Program-made: the position numbers and the translations under genes | Part shown: positions 45,782 through 54,041 of the stretch, in pieces | Layout of the letters: each line of letters starts with the position of its first letter | Position numbering within the stretch: the first letter of the stretch is position 1 | The notes under the pieces: generated by a model | Databases searched by the model: none | What the model saw: only the letters and a program-made list of their open reading frames with translations | What the model was told of the DNA's origin: nothing | NCBI GenBank assembly: GCA_965206395.1 | Contig: CBDBJK010000036.1 | Location: 62,001-126,000, forward strand | Origin: CBDBJK01 sp965206395 | GTDB taxonomy: Bacteria > Chloroflexota > Dehalococcoidia > Lucifugimonadales > CATOSD01 | Direction of reading: 5' to 3' | Length of the DNA: 64,000 nucleotides

Positions 45782-46459
45782 TCACGGAAGCATACGCGCT
45801 ACCCTGGCGATGAGTTCAGGGCTGTTGTTTGCGGGCGAGTTCACAAGCGAGGGGACTTCGTATGCCTCTAGCTCTTCGTCAGCGTAAGGGACGAGTAGGC
45901 TGCCCAGCATTGCAGTGTCCTCAATGCTCTGGTCTAGCCAGACCGCCTCCGCTTCTCTGGACAGTATTACCGGCATACGATTGTGAATCGACCCCATGAA
46001 GCTGTTCGGGTTGGTGGTGACGATGGTGCAAGACAGGACGCGCTCGTCATCGGCGTTGTTCCAGCTTTCCCACAGGCCAGCGAACGCGAATGGCTCCCCA
46101 GACCTTAGCATGATTCGCATTGGCGTCTTCCCCGAACCAGTCTTCTTCCATTCGTAGAAGCTATCGGCAAGCACAAGGCAGCGCCTTCGTTTGAATGCGG
46201 AGCGAAAGCTGGGCTTCTCGGCCAGCGTCTCGGAGCGGGCGTTAATCATCCGGCTGCCGATGGAGGCGTCCTTGGCCCATGAAGGTATCAGACCCCAGCG
46301 CATGAATCGGGCGTGGTTCTCCCCGTCGTTGACGACAGTAAGCACTTGCTGAGTAGGCGCGACGTTGAAGCTGGGGTCTAGGCCAAGGTCAACGCTCTCA
46401 AACAAGAACCGCGCTTGAAGTATGTCCATGTCTGTTATCAGGGTATATCGTCCGCACAT
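45782..46459 (-). CDS. SOS response-associated peptidase (SRAP/YedK/HMCES)
   Basis: 225 residues with every SRAP hallmark: catalytic Cys2 (MCGRYTL) that links covalently to abasic sites in single-stranded DNA, Asn in 'INARSETLAEKPSF', Glu in 'LADSFYEWKK' and His in 'IHNRMPVIL'. In other bacteria it shields abasic sites at stalled forks. The upstream region has no clear GAAC-N4-GTTC box, unlike recA and the radical SAM gene here. Confidence 0.93.
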   Translation of the reverse strand: MCGRYTLITDMDILQARFLFESVDLGLDPSFNVAPTQQVLTVVNDGENHARFMRWGLIPSWAKDASIGSRMINARSETLAEKPSFRSAFKRRRCLVLADSFYEWKKTGSGKTPMRIMLRSGEPFAFAGLWESWNNADDERVLSCTIVTTNPNSFMGSIHNRMPVILSREAEAVWLDQSIEDTAMLGSLLVPYADEELEAYEVPSLVNSPANNSPELIARVARMLP

Positions 46460-46640
46460 CTTGCGTCCTCTGTTGCTTCGCTGGAATGACGACAGTGTAT
46501 CTTTACATAATAACCGTAAATCGAACAGCGCGCAATCCTGGTTTCCACCTAATTTTTTGAAGGAACCAGAGCAATCACTTGAGACTATCTATGACAACCT
46601 GCTACCCTGTGGCAATCAGTCTGATACAAGGGGTTGAGCT

Positions 46641-48332
46641 ATGCCCATACTCGCGGCGGGACAGTCAGTGGTGGAGGCGCTAAGGGCGGAGGACGTGCGA
46701 TACATCTTCGGCGTGGTGGGGTCTGCATTTCTGGAAATCCTCGATGCCATGTACGGACGCAAGGACATTCAGTACGTCGGTTGCCGTCACGAGCAGGGGG
46801 CCGGATTCATGGCGCTTGGCTACGCGCGCGCCACTGGTCAGCCAGGGGTATGCCTGGTGCAGAATGGGCCAGGAGCCACGAATCTGTTGACCAACGCCGC
46901 CGCCGCACGCGCCTGTCACGCCCCGATGGTAATCATGGGCGGAGCGCCGATGGTGGGGCAGGTGTACAAGGACTCCTTTCAAGAGCTTGACCAGATGAGC
47001 ATATTTCGTCCCCTGTGCAAGGAGGTTCTCCAGGTTAATCAGTCGGACCGAGCGCCGGAAATACTACGTCATGCCTTCAGAGTGGCTACGTCGGGCAAGA
47101 TGGGGCCGGTTTACGTTGACCTGCCCCGCGATCTGCTCAACGCCGTTGACATGGACATTCCAATCTTCGACCCGTCGATGTACCGTCCGACTCAGCGTCC
47201 CGAAGGGGACAGCGCGAGAGTGCGAGAGGCAATCGAACTGCTGCGCGGCGCGGAGTCGCCGGTGATTATTGTCGGTGGCGGCGTGATATGGGGTGATTCG
47301 CACGAGGAAGCGACACGGCTCGCCGAACAACTAGGTGCGCCCATAGTCGCATCTTACGAGCGCAACGACGCGGTGCCCAACAGCCATCCCCTGTACGTCG
47401 GCGCTGTGGGCCGCGCAGGGACGCCGGAGGCCGCCGAGGTCATGCAAAAAGCGGATGTCGTGCTCGCCCTCGGAACACGCATGGGGCACTTTACCTCATT
47501 CTATGACAATCGCTACATACCGGAGAGCGCGAAGATTATTCACGTAGAGATCGATCAGCATGAGATAGGGCGACACCTGCCTGTGGCAGTAGGCATATTG
47601 GGAGACGCCGGAGCTGTTGCCAGTGCACTGTCCAGAGGTCTTGAGGAGGCCATTCAGCCGTCTGTCCGAGAGGAGAGGGCGCGACGTGTGGCCGAGGTGC
47701 GCGATAAACGCCGTCAGCGCCTTGATGCCGAAGGAAAACTGGACATGCTGCCGATGAAACCTCAACGAGTGTACGCGGAATTGCGCCGTGTGCTGCCCGC
47801 GAACGCAGCGATTGTGTTCGACGCGGGCGGCTCACCCGCCTACGGCTACGACCGGTTGGACTTCTCCGGCCCTCGGACTATGTTCGGCACTGTTGACCTT
47901 GGTTGCATCGGCGCGGCGTTGCCCCAGGCAATCGGCGTGAAGATGGCGCGCCCAGACCAGCCCGTGATAAGCATTAGCGGGGACGGCGCGTTTTTTATGA
48001 ACGCTCAAGAGCTTGAGACGGCGGTGCGCTGGAATGTTCCAGTGGTGAACATAGTGATGAACAACGGCTCGTGGGGTTCGGAGAAAGCGTATCAGAAGCT
48101 GCTCTACGGTGGGAGGTACATCGAGGCCGACATCGGCAACCCGCGTTACGACAAGCTCGCCGAGCTATGCGGAGGTCGAGGCTACTACGCCGAGAAGCCC
48201 GAAGACGTGGGACAGGCGATAAGCGACGCACTGGCCTCTGGAGAGATGTCCGTAATCGAGATTCCGATAGACCCCGACGAGCTTCCCTACCCCGCTCGAG
48301 CGGCGGACGTGTTCAAGGGTAGCGGGAGCTAG
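46641..48332 (+). CDS. Thiamine-diphosphate-dependent enzyme (acetolactate synthase superfamily)
   Basis: 563 residues. The catalytic Glu is in 'CRHEQGAGFMALGYARATG'; the TPP motif starts with GDGAFFMNAQELETAV and ends 'NNGSWGSEKAYQ', which recalls sulfoacetaldehyde acetyltransferase and related enzymes more than IlvB. The second-subunit gene is absent. The exact reaction is undecided among decarboxylases, carboligases and acetyltransferases. Distantly related to the enzyme at 4447. GGGGTTGAG precedes the ATG. Confidence 0.85.
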   Translation: MPILAAGQSVVEALRAEDVRYIFGVVGSAFLEILDAMYGRKDIQYVGCRHEQGAGFMALGYARATGQPGVCLVQNGPGATNLLTNAAAARACHAPMVIMGGAPMVGQVYKDSFQELDQMSIFRPLCKEVLQVNQSDRAPEILRHAFRVATSGKMGPVYVDLPRDLLNAVDMDIPIFDPSMYRPTQRPEGDSARVREAIELLRGAESPVIIVGGGVIWGDSHEEATRLAEQLGAPIVASYERNDAVPNSHPLYVGAVGRAGTPEAAEVMQKADVVLALGTRMGHFTSFYDNRYIPESAKIIHVEIDQHEIGRHLPVAVGILGDAGAVASALSRGLEEAIQPSVREERARRVAEVRDKRRQRLDAEGKLDMLPMKPQRVYAELRRVLPANAAIVFDAGGSPAYGYDRLDFSGPRTMFGTVDLGCIGAALPQAIGVKMARPDQPVISISGDGAFFMNAQELETAVRWNVPVVNIVMNNGSWGSEKAYQKLLYGGRYIEADIGNPRYDKLAELCGGRGYYAEKPEDVGQAISDALASGEMSVIEIPIDPDELPYPARAADVFKGSGS

Positions 48333-48401
48333 CGAAGTTCTTCCCCACAATAGATTATAGAGCTTTGCATAAACGTCCAATGTAGACTGGTTAACGAATG
48401 C

Positions 48402-48535
48402 CTCACCCTCATCCCTCCGCAGAGGCGGAGTCCGAAGATATTCTACCTAAGGAGTCGGACAACCTTCTCCCATCGAGGGAGAAGGGGTTAACTTCCTCTC
48501 CCTTGATGGGAGAGGACTGAGGTGAGGGTGAAACG
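48402..48535. repeat. Intergenic repeat 'cctcaccctcatccc...gaggtgagggtgaaac'
   Basis: Sister of the unit at 9908-10027. Outer arms CTCACCCTCA and TGAGGTGAGGG can pair; inner parts 'cttctcccatcgagggagaagg' and 'ctctcccttgatgggagag' form hairpins. It lies between the TPP gene and the SOS-type promoter. No gene in 48333-48752. Confidence 0.75.
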
Positions 48536-48662
48536 TGAGCCAATCACCCGCTTGAGATATTACCAATCGAAGCGATAATCAACAGAAGAACAGAGGTGAA
48601 ATTTCCCATCAAGCAGCGTGCGAAAATCTGCGAAACTTGAGATAAGGCGGCTGCAAAAATGC

Positions 48663-48691
48663 TTGACATATAAGGACGTATGTTCTAAACT
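48663..48691 (+). promoter_or_regulatory. SOS-type promoter: -35, LexA-type box, -10
   Basis: TTGACA (48663-48668), 17-base spacer, TAAACT (48686-48691). Within the spacer lies GGACGTATGTTC (48674-48685), one mismatch from GAAC-N4-GTTC and agreeing with the ACRNRYGTTYC part of the Gram-positive consensus. A repressor bound here would block the promoter. It drives the 56-residue gene at 48753. Confidence 0.65.
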
Positions 48692-48752
48692 TGTACTAGA
48701 AGTTGAGAAGATTAGTTAACGTTTTATCAAGCATTTGATGGAGTAAATTGAC

Positions 48753-48923
48753 ATGGTGCATTTGAAGGCCTGTCTGAGATGCCGAGGTGATATGCATACC
48801 GAGCGAGACGTGTACGGTGCGTACAAGGAATGTCTTCAGTGTGGGTACATGGTAGACCTGCCGAAGCCTGTCAAGATGGTCAACGAGACGTTGATTACTG
48901 ACCCAAGGAAAGAGGTGGCTTAG
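48753..48923 (+). CDS. 56-residue zinc-ribbon protein under an SOS-type promoter
   Basis: Small gene starting ATG 48753, with GGAG upstream. The protein carries two CxxC knuckles, 'ACLRCRGDM' (Cys7, Cys10) and 'KECLQCGYM' (Cys27, Cys30), spaced 16 residues apart, as in a zinc ribbon. A basic, proline-containing tail of 20 residues follows. Zinc ribbons of this size bind nucleic acid or a protein partner. The box in its promoter suggests induction by DNA damage. A strong terminator follows 63 bases later, so it is a one-gene unit. I do not recognise the family. Confidence 0.7.
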   Translation: MVHLKACLRCRGDMHTERDVYGAYKECLQCGYMVDLPKPVKMVNETLITDPRKEVA

Positions 48924-48986
48924 AGCAGTTTCGACATGCTGCATGGCCCCCTCTCCAACGATATAAGGACTGAGGTAATACAGAGA

Positions 48987-49020
48987 GGCCAGCCATTCTG
49001 TGAAATGGCTGGCCCCTTTT
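48987..49020 (+). terminator. Rho-independent terminator (bidirectional)
   Basis: Stem GGCCAGCCATT/AATGGCTGGCC, six-base loop, then CCTTTT. It ends the zinc-ribbon transcript and probably also the convergent membrane-protein genes. Confidence 0.85.
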
Positions 49021-49052
49021 GCTTTCAGGCTATGCCGTTAGCTTCTCGTATG

Positions 49053-49778
49053 TTACCTAAGGGCTTCCCAAAGGCGGCTAGACTGCCAGCGAAGCACCTG
49101 TACGATGGTAGCCAGCGCCAGGCCAATGCCTGTGAACAGGAAGGCCATTCCCACGAACTTGAGAGGCTCCAACCACAGCTTGATGGCGTTGATTGTCCCC
49201 AGGTCGTTCAGCAACCCGCCGGTCGAGGGGTTCAACTGAGTGGCTATGGAGTGGTTCCAGTAATCGTAAGACAGGACAGACGTAGGTATGCTGACAACCA
49301 GGGCCACCATCAGTATCATCATGCCCATCATCATGAACATCGGGAACGCCTTCGCCGTCATCGGGGGCTTGATGATCTTAACATCTACGCCAAGGGCCTC
49401 TTGAACTCTTCCGCCACCGGTTCGGAGCGCGCCCAGAATGGTCGCTAGAAGGAAGGTCACTCCACCAAGGAGCATTCCCAGTCCCAAGAACTTGACAGCA
49501 GGCAGCCAGATCTTCGTGGATTCGATGAACGCCTTGTCGGTAGCCAGACTGGACCCCGTCACCGCCGCTTCACGCACTGCCTTCGATGCCTCGAAGTAGC
49601 CTGCCGCTACACTTGAGTTGACCAGCCCGACGATGAAGCTCCCCACGAGTATCATGAAGCCCATGATGAGGAAAGGTGCCCACATTTTGCTCGCCATCCC
49701 CTGCATCCCTGTCACCTTCACGGGCAACTGAGATGGTGAGAATAACGTCTCGTTTCTTGCTATGCTAGCGGTTGCCAT
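49053..49778 (-). CDS. Four-helix membrane protein with two tandem units
   Basis: 241 residues, two repeats of one pattern: a membrane helix, a 40-residue loop containing 'EASKAVREAA' or an equivalent, then '(I)W(L/I)xPxKFLGxxxLxxGxxxxLATIL' forming a second helix, then a basic stretch. Helices lie near 31-55, 90-115, 146-170 and 203-228. The neighbouring 49837 gene holds a single unit. No known family. The shared design suggests oligomerising membrane subunits. Confidence 0.7.
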   Translation of the reverse strand: MATASIARNETLFSPSQLPVKVTGMQGMASKMWAPFLIMGFMILVGSFIVGLVNSSVAAGYFEASKAVREAAVTGSSLATDKAFIESTKIWLPAVKFLGLGMLLGGVTFLLATILGALRTGGGRVQEALGVDVKIIKPPMTAKAFPMFMMMGMMILMVALVVSIPTSVLSYDYWNHSIATQLNPSTGGLLNDLGTINAIKLWLEPLKFVGMAFLFTGIGLALATIVQVLRWQSSRLWEALR

Positions 49779-49836
49779 TTTCTGATTCTCCTTCCTGATT
49801 TTCGTATGAACTCATAGTCTCAGAATTCGTTTCAAT

Positions 49837-50217
49837 CTACGCGGCGTCTCTGCGCTGTTTGAGCGCTGGCAAAGCCGCTGCCATGGTGTTGCCCCGCAGC
49901 CTGACGTTCTGCAGGATATTGACGAAGGCGAACCCAAAGCCCGCGATGAATGTCGCAAACCCCAGGAAAGCGAACGGCAGTATCCAGTCCTTGACCGCCT
50001 CGATGCTGCCCTGTTGTGAGAGTATCCCTGTTCCGGCTTCGGCGGCGTCTCGGACGGCCTTGCTGTTGCTGAAGAAATCGCCTGTCATGACCGCGAGTGT
50101 TATCCAGGCTATGGCGGCGACCATGATAATCATGAATGCCGCGAACCAGAGTCCACCCGCTATCTTGATGTATGGCGATGTATTCTGAGCTCGCGCCCTC
50201 AATTCCTCGTTACTCAT
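49837..50217 (-). CDS. Two-helix membrane protein, single-unit paralogue
   Basis: 126 residues from the ATG at 50217 behind AGGAGG. Helices near 20-45 and 82-106, with 'SNSKAVRDAAEAG' in the loop and 'VKDWILPFAFLGFATFIAGFGFAFVNIL' before the basic tail. It matches each half of the next gene downstream (49053-49778) at the same positions. Separated from that gene by 58 bases; likely cotranscribed. In the 336 bases between it and 50554 I see no gene. Confidence 0.7.
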   Translation of the reverse strand: MSNEELRARAQNTSPYIKIAGGLWFAAFMIIMVAAIAWITLAVMTGDFFSNSKAVRDAAEAGTGILSQQGSIEAVKDWILPFAFLGFATFIAGFGFAFVNILQNVRLRGNTMAAALPALKQRRDAA

Positions 50218-50553
50218 CTTTGCATCCCTCCTTTCTAACTAATCTCTAACGAAAACTGCATTCTCACATCCCAACTCCGCTTACACTTCAACATCTCCCC
50301 CTTCTTCTCACTCAAATCTGCGGCTTGTCCGCTGGCTTTCACTAAATTATGATGTGAGCGATTTGCGAGGGGGTTCTGTAGTCTTGCATACAGAAGCGAA
50401 TTTCTGACGGCCCACTGCCGCTTTATCTATCGATTCCCATGCTCTAGCATCTAATGTTGATGGACGGGGAGGCAGCACGTAGCCAAGCCTCACAACTTAT
50501 GCCTGGCGAAGATAGCCACCATGTTCTGAATCAATCACGCGGAGGAATTCCAG

Positions 50554-50790
50554 ATGCCTGATGCTAACCTCACAGTCTACGGTGCTCCCTGGTGCCCCGA
50601 CTGCAAACGCTCCAAGAAGTTTTTGGGAGAGATGCGAATCCCCTACAACTGGGTCGATATTGACCAGGATGAGGAGGGCAGAAATCGTGTACAGCAGCTC
50701 AACGATGGAAAACAGATAATTCCGACCATTGTGTTCGAAGACGGCTCCATCCTTGTGGAGCCAACCAACGCGGAGCTTGCCGCCAAGCTA
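50554..50790 (+). pseudogene. Glutaredoxin-thioredoxin reductase fusion, 5' part
   Basis: 79 codons from ATG 50554 behind GGAGGAA. A glutaredoxin/mycoredoxin domain with active site 'GAPWCPDCKRSKKFL' (Cys14, Cys17) and cis-proline loop 'QIIPTIVFEDG'. It ends AAKL at CTAG; removing IS630 copy 4 joins it in frame to GISPKAKRDFYDLIVVGGG at 52042. Confidence 0.88.
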
Positions 50791-52041
50791 GTGGTCCAAC
50801 ATCATTGAAATGAATACCATGATAGTCATTGTTCCTCTTGGGGGTTCAATCGTAACGTTGAACCGAGGAGGAACCATGATGTCTACCAAGAAGTACCGTA
50901 TCAGACTGACTACCGACGAACAACAGGAACTCAACGCCTTGGTCTCACGCGGTCGGGCTGCGGCGTACAAACAGACCCATGCGCGCATTCTGCTGATGAG
51001 CGATGAGTCACGCTCGGACGGGGGAATGAAGGACGCGGACATCACCAGCGCGCTCGGTGTGGGACAGTCAACGGTCGAGCGAATACGCAAGCGCTGTGTG
51101 GAGGAGGGGGTTGAGTCTGCGCTGAATCGCAAAAAGCAACTGCGTCGGCGTCAAAAGAGACTGGACGGCGAAGGTGAAGCACGGTTGATAGCGATGGCCT
51201 GCGGGGAACCGCCGGAGGGGCGTGCCAGTTGGACCCTGAAGCTGTTGGCTGACCAGTTGGTCGAGTGTGAGATAGTCGGGACCATTAGCACCGAGACGGT
51301 TCGCCAGGCGCTTAAAAAAAAACGAACTGAAGCCGTGGCTGAAGCAGAGTTGGTGCATCCCGCCCGGTCAGAGCGCGGAGTTTGTGTGCGCGATGGAAGA
51401 CGTGATGGAAGACGTACTGGAGGTCTACCAACGGCCGTACGATGGGAATGAGGTTCAGGTGTGCATGGATGAGACGAGCAAACAGCAAGTCAAGGAGACG
51501 CGAGTGCCGCGTCCCGCAGCGCCCGGCTTATCGGCGGCATACGACTACGAATACGAGCGCAATGGAGTGAGCAGCCTGTTCATGCTGTTTGCACCGTTGG
51601 ACGGATGGCGCCGAGTCGAGGTCAGAGAGCGTCGCACGAAGGTGGACTGGGCGCATGTGATAAAGAAACTGGTCGACGAGGACTACCCTGACAGAGACCG
51701 GATCGTGCTGGTAATGGACAATCTCAACACTCACAAGCTGTCCTCGCTATACGAGGCATTCGAGCCTGCTGAGGCGAGGCGTATAGCTGAGCGACTGGAG
51801 ATACACTACACTCCCAAACACGGGAGTTGGTTGAATATGGCGGAGATAGAGATCGGTGTGCTGGCTCGACAGTGCCTGGACCGACGGATTGCCAATCAAG
51901 ACATCCTGCGCGGCGAGGTCAATGCTTGGCAGAATCAACGCAACCGGGATGTGATACGAGTGGATTGGCGCTTCACTACCGAGGATGCGCGCATCAAGCT
52001 AAAGTCACTCTACCCATCAATACAAAAACGTTGAACCACTA
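50789..52041 (+). mobile_element. IS630-family element, copy 4
   Basis: Complete 1253-bp copy at a CTAG in the Grx-TrxR gene, TA duplicated. Same orientation as copies 2 and 3. Confidence 0.93.
50876..52034 (+). CDS. IS630-family transposase, two frames joined at an A9 run (copy 4)
   Basis: As copy 2, A9 at 51314-51322. Noted differences: T for C near 51112, and an A for T near 51456 that changes one residue just before the first catalytic Asp (EVQVCMDETSKQ instead of EVLVCMDETSKQ). The frame arrangement is unchanged. Confidence 0.85.
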
Positions 52042-53013
52042 GGCATCAGCCCCAAGGCCAAGAGGGACTTCTATGATCTCATCGTCGTAGGCGGAGGACC
52101 GGCGGGCATGACAGCCTCCATCTACTCATCCCGCGAGGGCATGGAAACGCTCATCATCGAGCGCAGCATGGCGGCCGGACAGGCGGGCCTCACGGAGCAT
52201 ATCGACAACTATCCTGGGTTTCCCCAGGGCGTCTCAGGTGGCGAGCTTGTCGACGGCATGAAAATGCAGTGCGACCGTTTCGGCGCTGAGAAGCTCATGG
52301 CGCAGACCATAAGGAGCTTAAAGTCAGACGGCGACTATCGGATCGTCACGACGGATACGGGCGACGAGTATGCGGCAAGAGCCGTTCTGCTGTCGCTTGG
52401 AACCAAGTATCGACAGCTTAACGTTCCGGGCGAGGAGGACTTCATCGGCGCGGGCATACACTTTTGCGCAACCTGCGACGGGCCGTTCTACAAAGGAAAG
52501 GACATGCTCGTAGTAGGCGGCGGCAACAGCGGAGTCGAGGAAGGCCTGTTTCTAACGAAGTTCGCCAATAAGGTGACGGTGTTGGAGAGAAACGACCGCC
52601 TCAGGGCAAGCCAGGTGCTTCGAGAGAAGGCCGCCAACCATCCACAGATGAACGCCAGGACGAACACCGTCGTAGAGGAGTTCAAAGGCAATCGCAAGCT
52701 AAGCTCGGTCGTTGTCAAGGACGTTAACAGCGGCAAGACCGAAGAACTGGCTTCAGAAGCCGTTTTCGTATTCATCGGCCTCGACCCCAACACCGAATTC
52801 GTCCGTAGTGTCATCGAATTGGATCAGTGGGGTTTCGTCAAGACCAGCGATACCCTGGAAACCAGCATGAGGGGCGTTTTCGCCGCAGGGGATGCCAGGG
52901 CTGGAAGCACAAAGCAGGTTGCCGCCGCAGTCGGCGAAGGGGCAACGGCGGCGCTAATGATACGTCAGTACCTTGAGAAGACCGAGGGGAGCAGGGGATA
53001 TAGAGGGGATTGA
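52042..53013 (+). pseudogene. Glutaredoxin-thioredoxin reductase fusion, 3' part
   Basis: 323 residues of an FAD/NADPH thioredoxin-reductase-type domain: 'DLIVVGGGPAGMTASIYSSR' (FAD), 'FCATCDGPFYKGK' (redox CxxC), 'VVGGGNSGVEEGL' (NADPH) and 'GVFAAGDARAGSTKQVAAAVGEG' (FAD). With the glutaredoxin part the undisturbed protein would have 402 residues, a disulfide reductase carrying its own carrier domain. The internal ATG at 52108 lies after the FAD loop, so the 3' part alone would not be active. Confidence 0.88.
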
Positions 53014-53015
53014 AG

Positions 53016-53282
53016 TTGAAATCAGCTTTGGGAGTTCTGAAGGTCTTTGTCTCGGCGGGCTGCCGAGGCTGCAAGCGAGCGTTGGAGCTTGTCGCGTGGC
53101 TGCGGACGATCAGGCCAGACCTCATGATTGAGATTATCGACCTGACGAAGCAGCCCGCCGCAGGCCTCGGACTGGTGTTCGCGGTGCCTACATACGTTTA
53201 CAACAGCAAGCCGGTATTCCTGGGAAATCCCAGTCCACCGGAGCTTCAAGCGTGGCTGGACAAGCTTCGTCCGGAGGTGTAA
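53016..53282 (+). CDS. Small thioredoxin-like protein
   Basis: About 88 residues with a thioredoxin-like pattern, 'VFVSAGCRGCKRALELVAWL' (CxxC) and 'AVPTYVYNSKPVFLGNP' (cis-Pro). Start is TTG at 53016, seven bases from GAGGGG; a TTG at 53010 that overlaps the previous stop is too close to that site. Its position between a reductase and a Crp/Fnr regulator suggests a carrier or sensor in a redox operon. Confidence 0.75.
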   Translation: MKSALGVLKVFVSAGCRGCKRALELVAWLRTIRPDLMIEIIDLTKQPAAGLGLVFAVPTYVYNSKPVFLGNPSPPELQAWLDKLRPEV

Positions 53283-53285
53283 GAG

Positions 53286-54041
53286 ATGTGGCCTTCTATC
53301 GTCGGTCGTAACAAATCAGAGACTCAAACGCTTCCTGCTTCGGAGCCTGGCCCGCTAGAAACCGACAAGCTTGAACTTCTCAGCGCGATGGACATCATGC
53401 GAGACCTCGCGGAAGAAGAAGTGAAAGAGCTGATGGACGCCACTCCCATGCGCACCGTGAGAAAAGGCACAATGCTCTTTGGAGGCAACGACGGCCCGGA
53501 AGTGCTATTCCTGCTGAAATCGGGCAGAGTCGAACTGTCCCGCCAGCCACCAGAAGGTAAGAAGCTCATACTAGGCTTCGTGGAGAGTGGGACATTCTTC
53601 GGCGAGATGTCGCTCATAGGCCAGCGTCTGGTCGGTACCTGTGCCGTTGCCGTCGAAGACAGCGTAATCTGTGCCCTCAGCCGCCACGACGTCGAGTCGC
53701 TCATACTAGACCATCCCAGGGTAGCCTTCGGAGTCATAGAGGTACTTGCCCAAAGACTTCAGCAGACCAGGGATTCTCTCGAAGAGATGGCGTTCAACGA
53801 TCTTACAGGGAGAGTGGCTGGTCTTCTGCTCAGGCTCGCTGACGAGGAGACCAACCTCATTAAAGGCTACGCTCACCAGGACCTAGCGTCTATGGTCGGA
53901 TGCCTGCGAGAGAGCGTTACCGTCGCACTCGACCGCTTCAAGCAGAGCGACGCAGTCTCGATAGGCCGCAAGCGGATAGAGATTACCGACCGAGCGCAAC
54001 TTGAGCGTGTTGTCAGCCAGAGGTCGGCGAATGCCGTTTGA
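53286..54041 (+). CDS. Crp/Fnr-family transcription regulator
   Basis: 251 residues: N-terminal cyclic-nucleotide-binding-type barrel ('FGGNDGPEVLFLLKSGRVELS', 'GTFFGEMSLIGQRLVGTCAVA'), a dimer helix ('IEVLAQRLQQTRDSLEEMA') and a C-terminal winged helix ('YAHQDLASMVGCLRESVTVALDRF'). No Fnr cysteine cluster is seen. GGAGGTG lies at the end of the preceding gene. In this operon it probably answers to redox or nitrosative stress. Its 3' end overlaps the convergent exporter by 29 bases. Confidence 0.9.
   Translation: MWPSIVGRNKSETQTLPASEPGPLETDKLELLSAMDIMRDLAEEEVKELMDATPMRTVRKGTMLFGGNDGPEVLFLLKSGRVELSRQPPEGKKLILGFVESGTFFGEMSLIGQRLVGTCAVAVEDSVICALSRHDVESLILDHPRVAFGVIEVLAQRLQQTRDSLEEMAFNDLTGRVAGLLLRLADEETNLIKGYAHQDLASMVGCLRESVTVALDRFKQSDAVSIGRKRIEITDRAQLERVVSQRSANAV

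Noticed and set aside
46460..46640. SOS box for the SRAP gene
   Set aside because: A GAAC at 46528 has no partner GTTC at the required spacing.
48333..48662. CRISPR array
   Set aside because: The repeats here are inverted hairpins of a dispersed family, without regular direct repeats and spacers. No CRISPR array or cas gene was seen in the window.
15362..52041. IS630 copies 2-4 acting as ends of a composite transposon
   Set aside because: Copies 2, 3 and 4 are in direct orientation but the DNA between them is ordinary chromosomal content and each has its own TA duplication, showing independent insertions.
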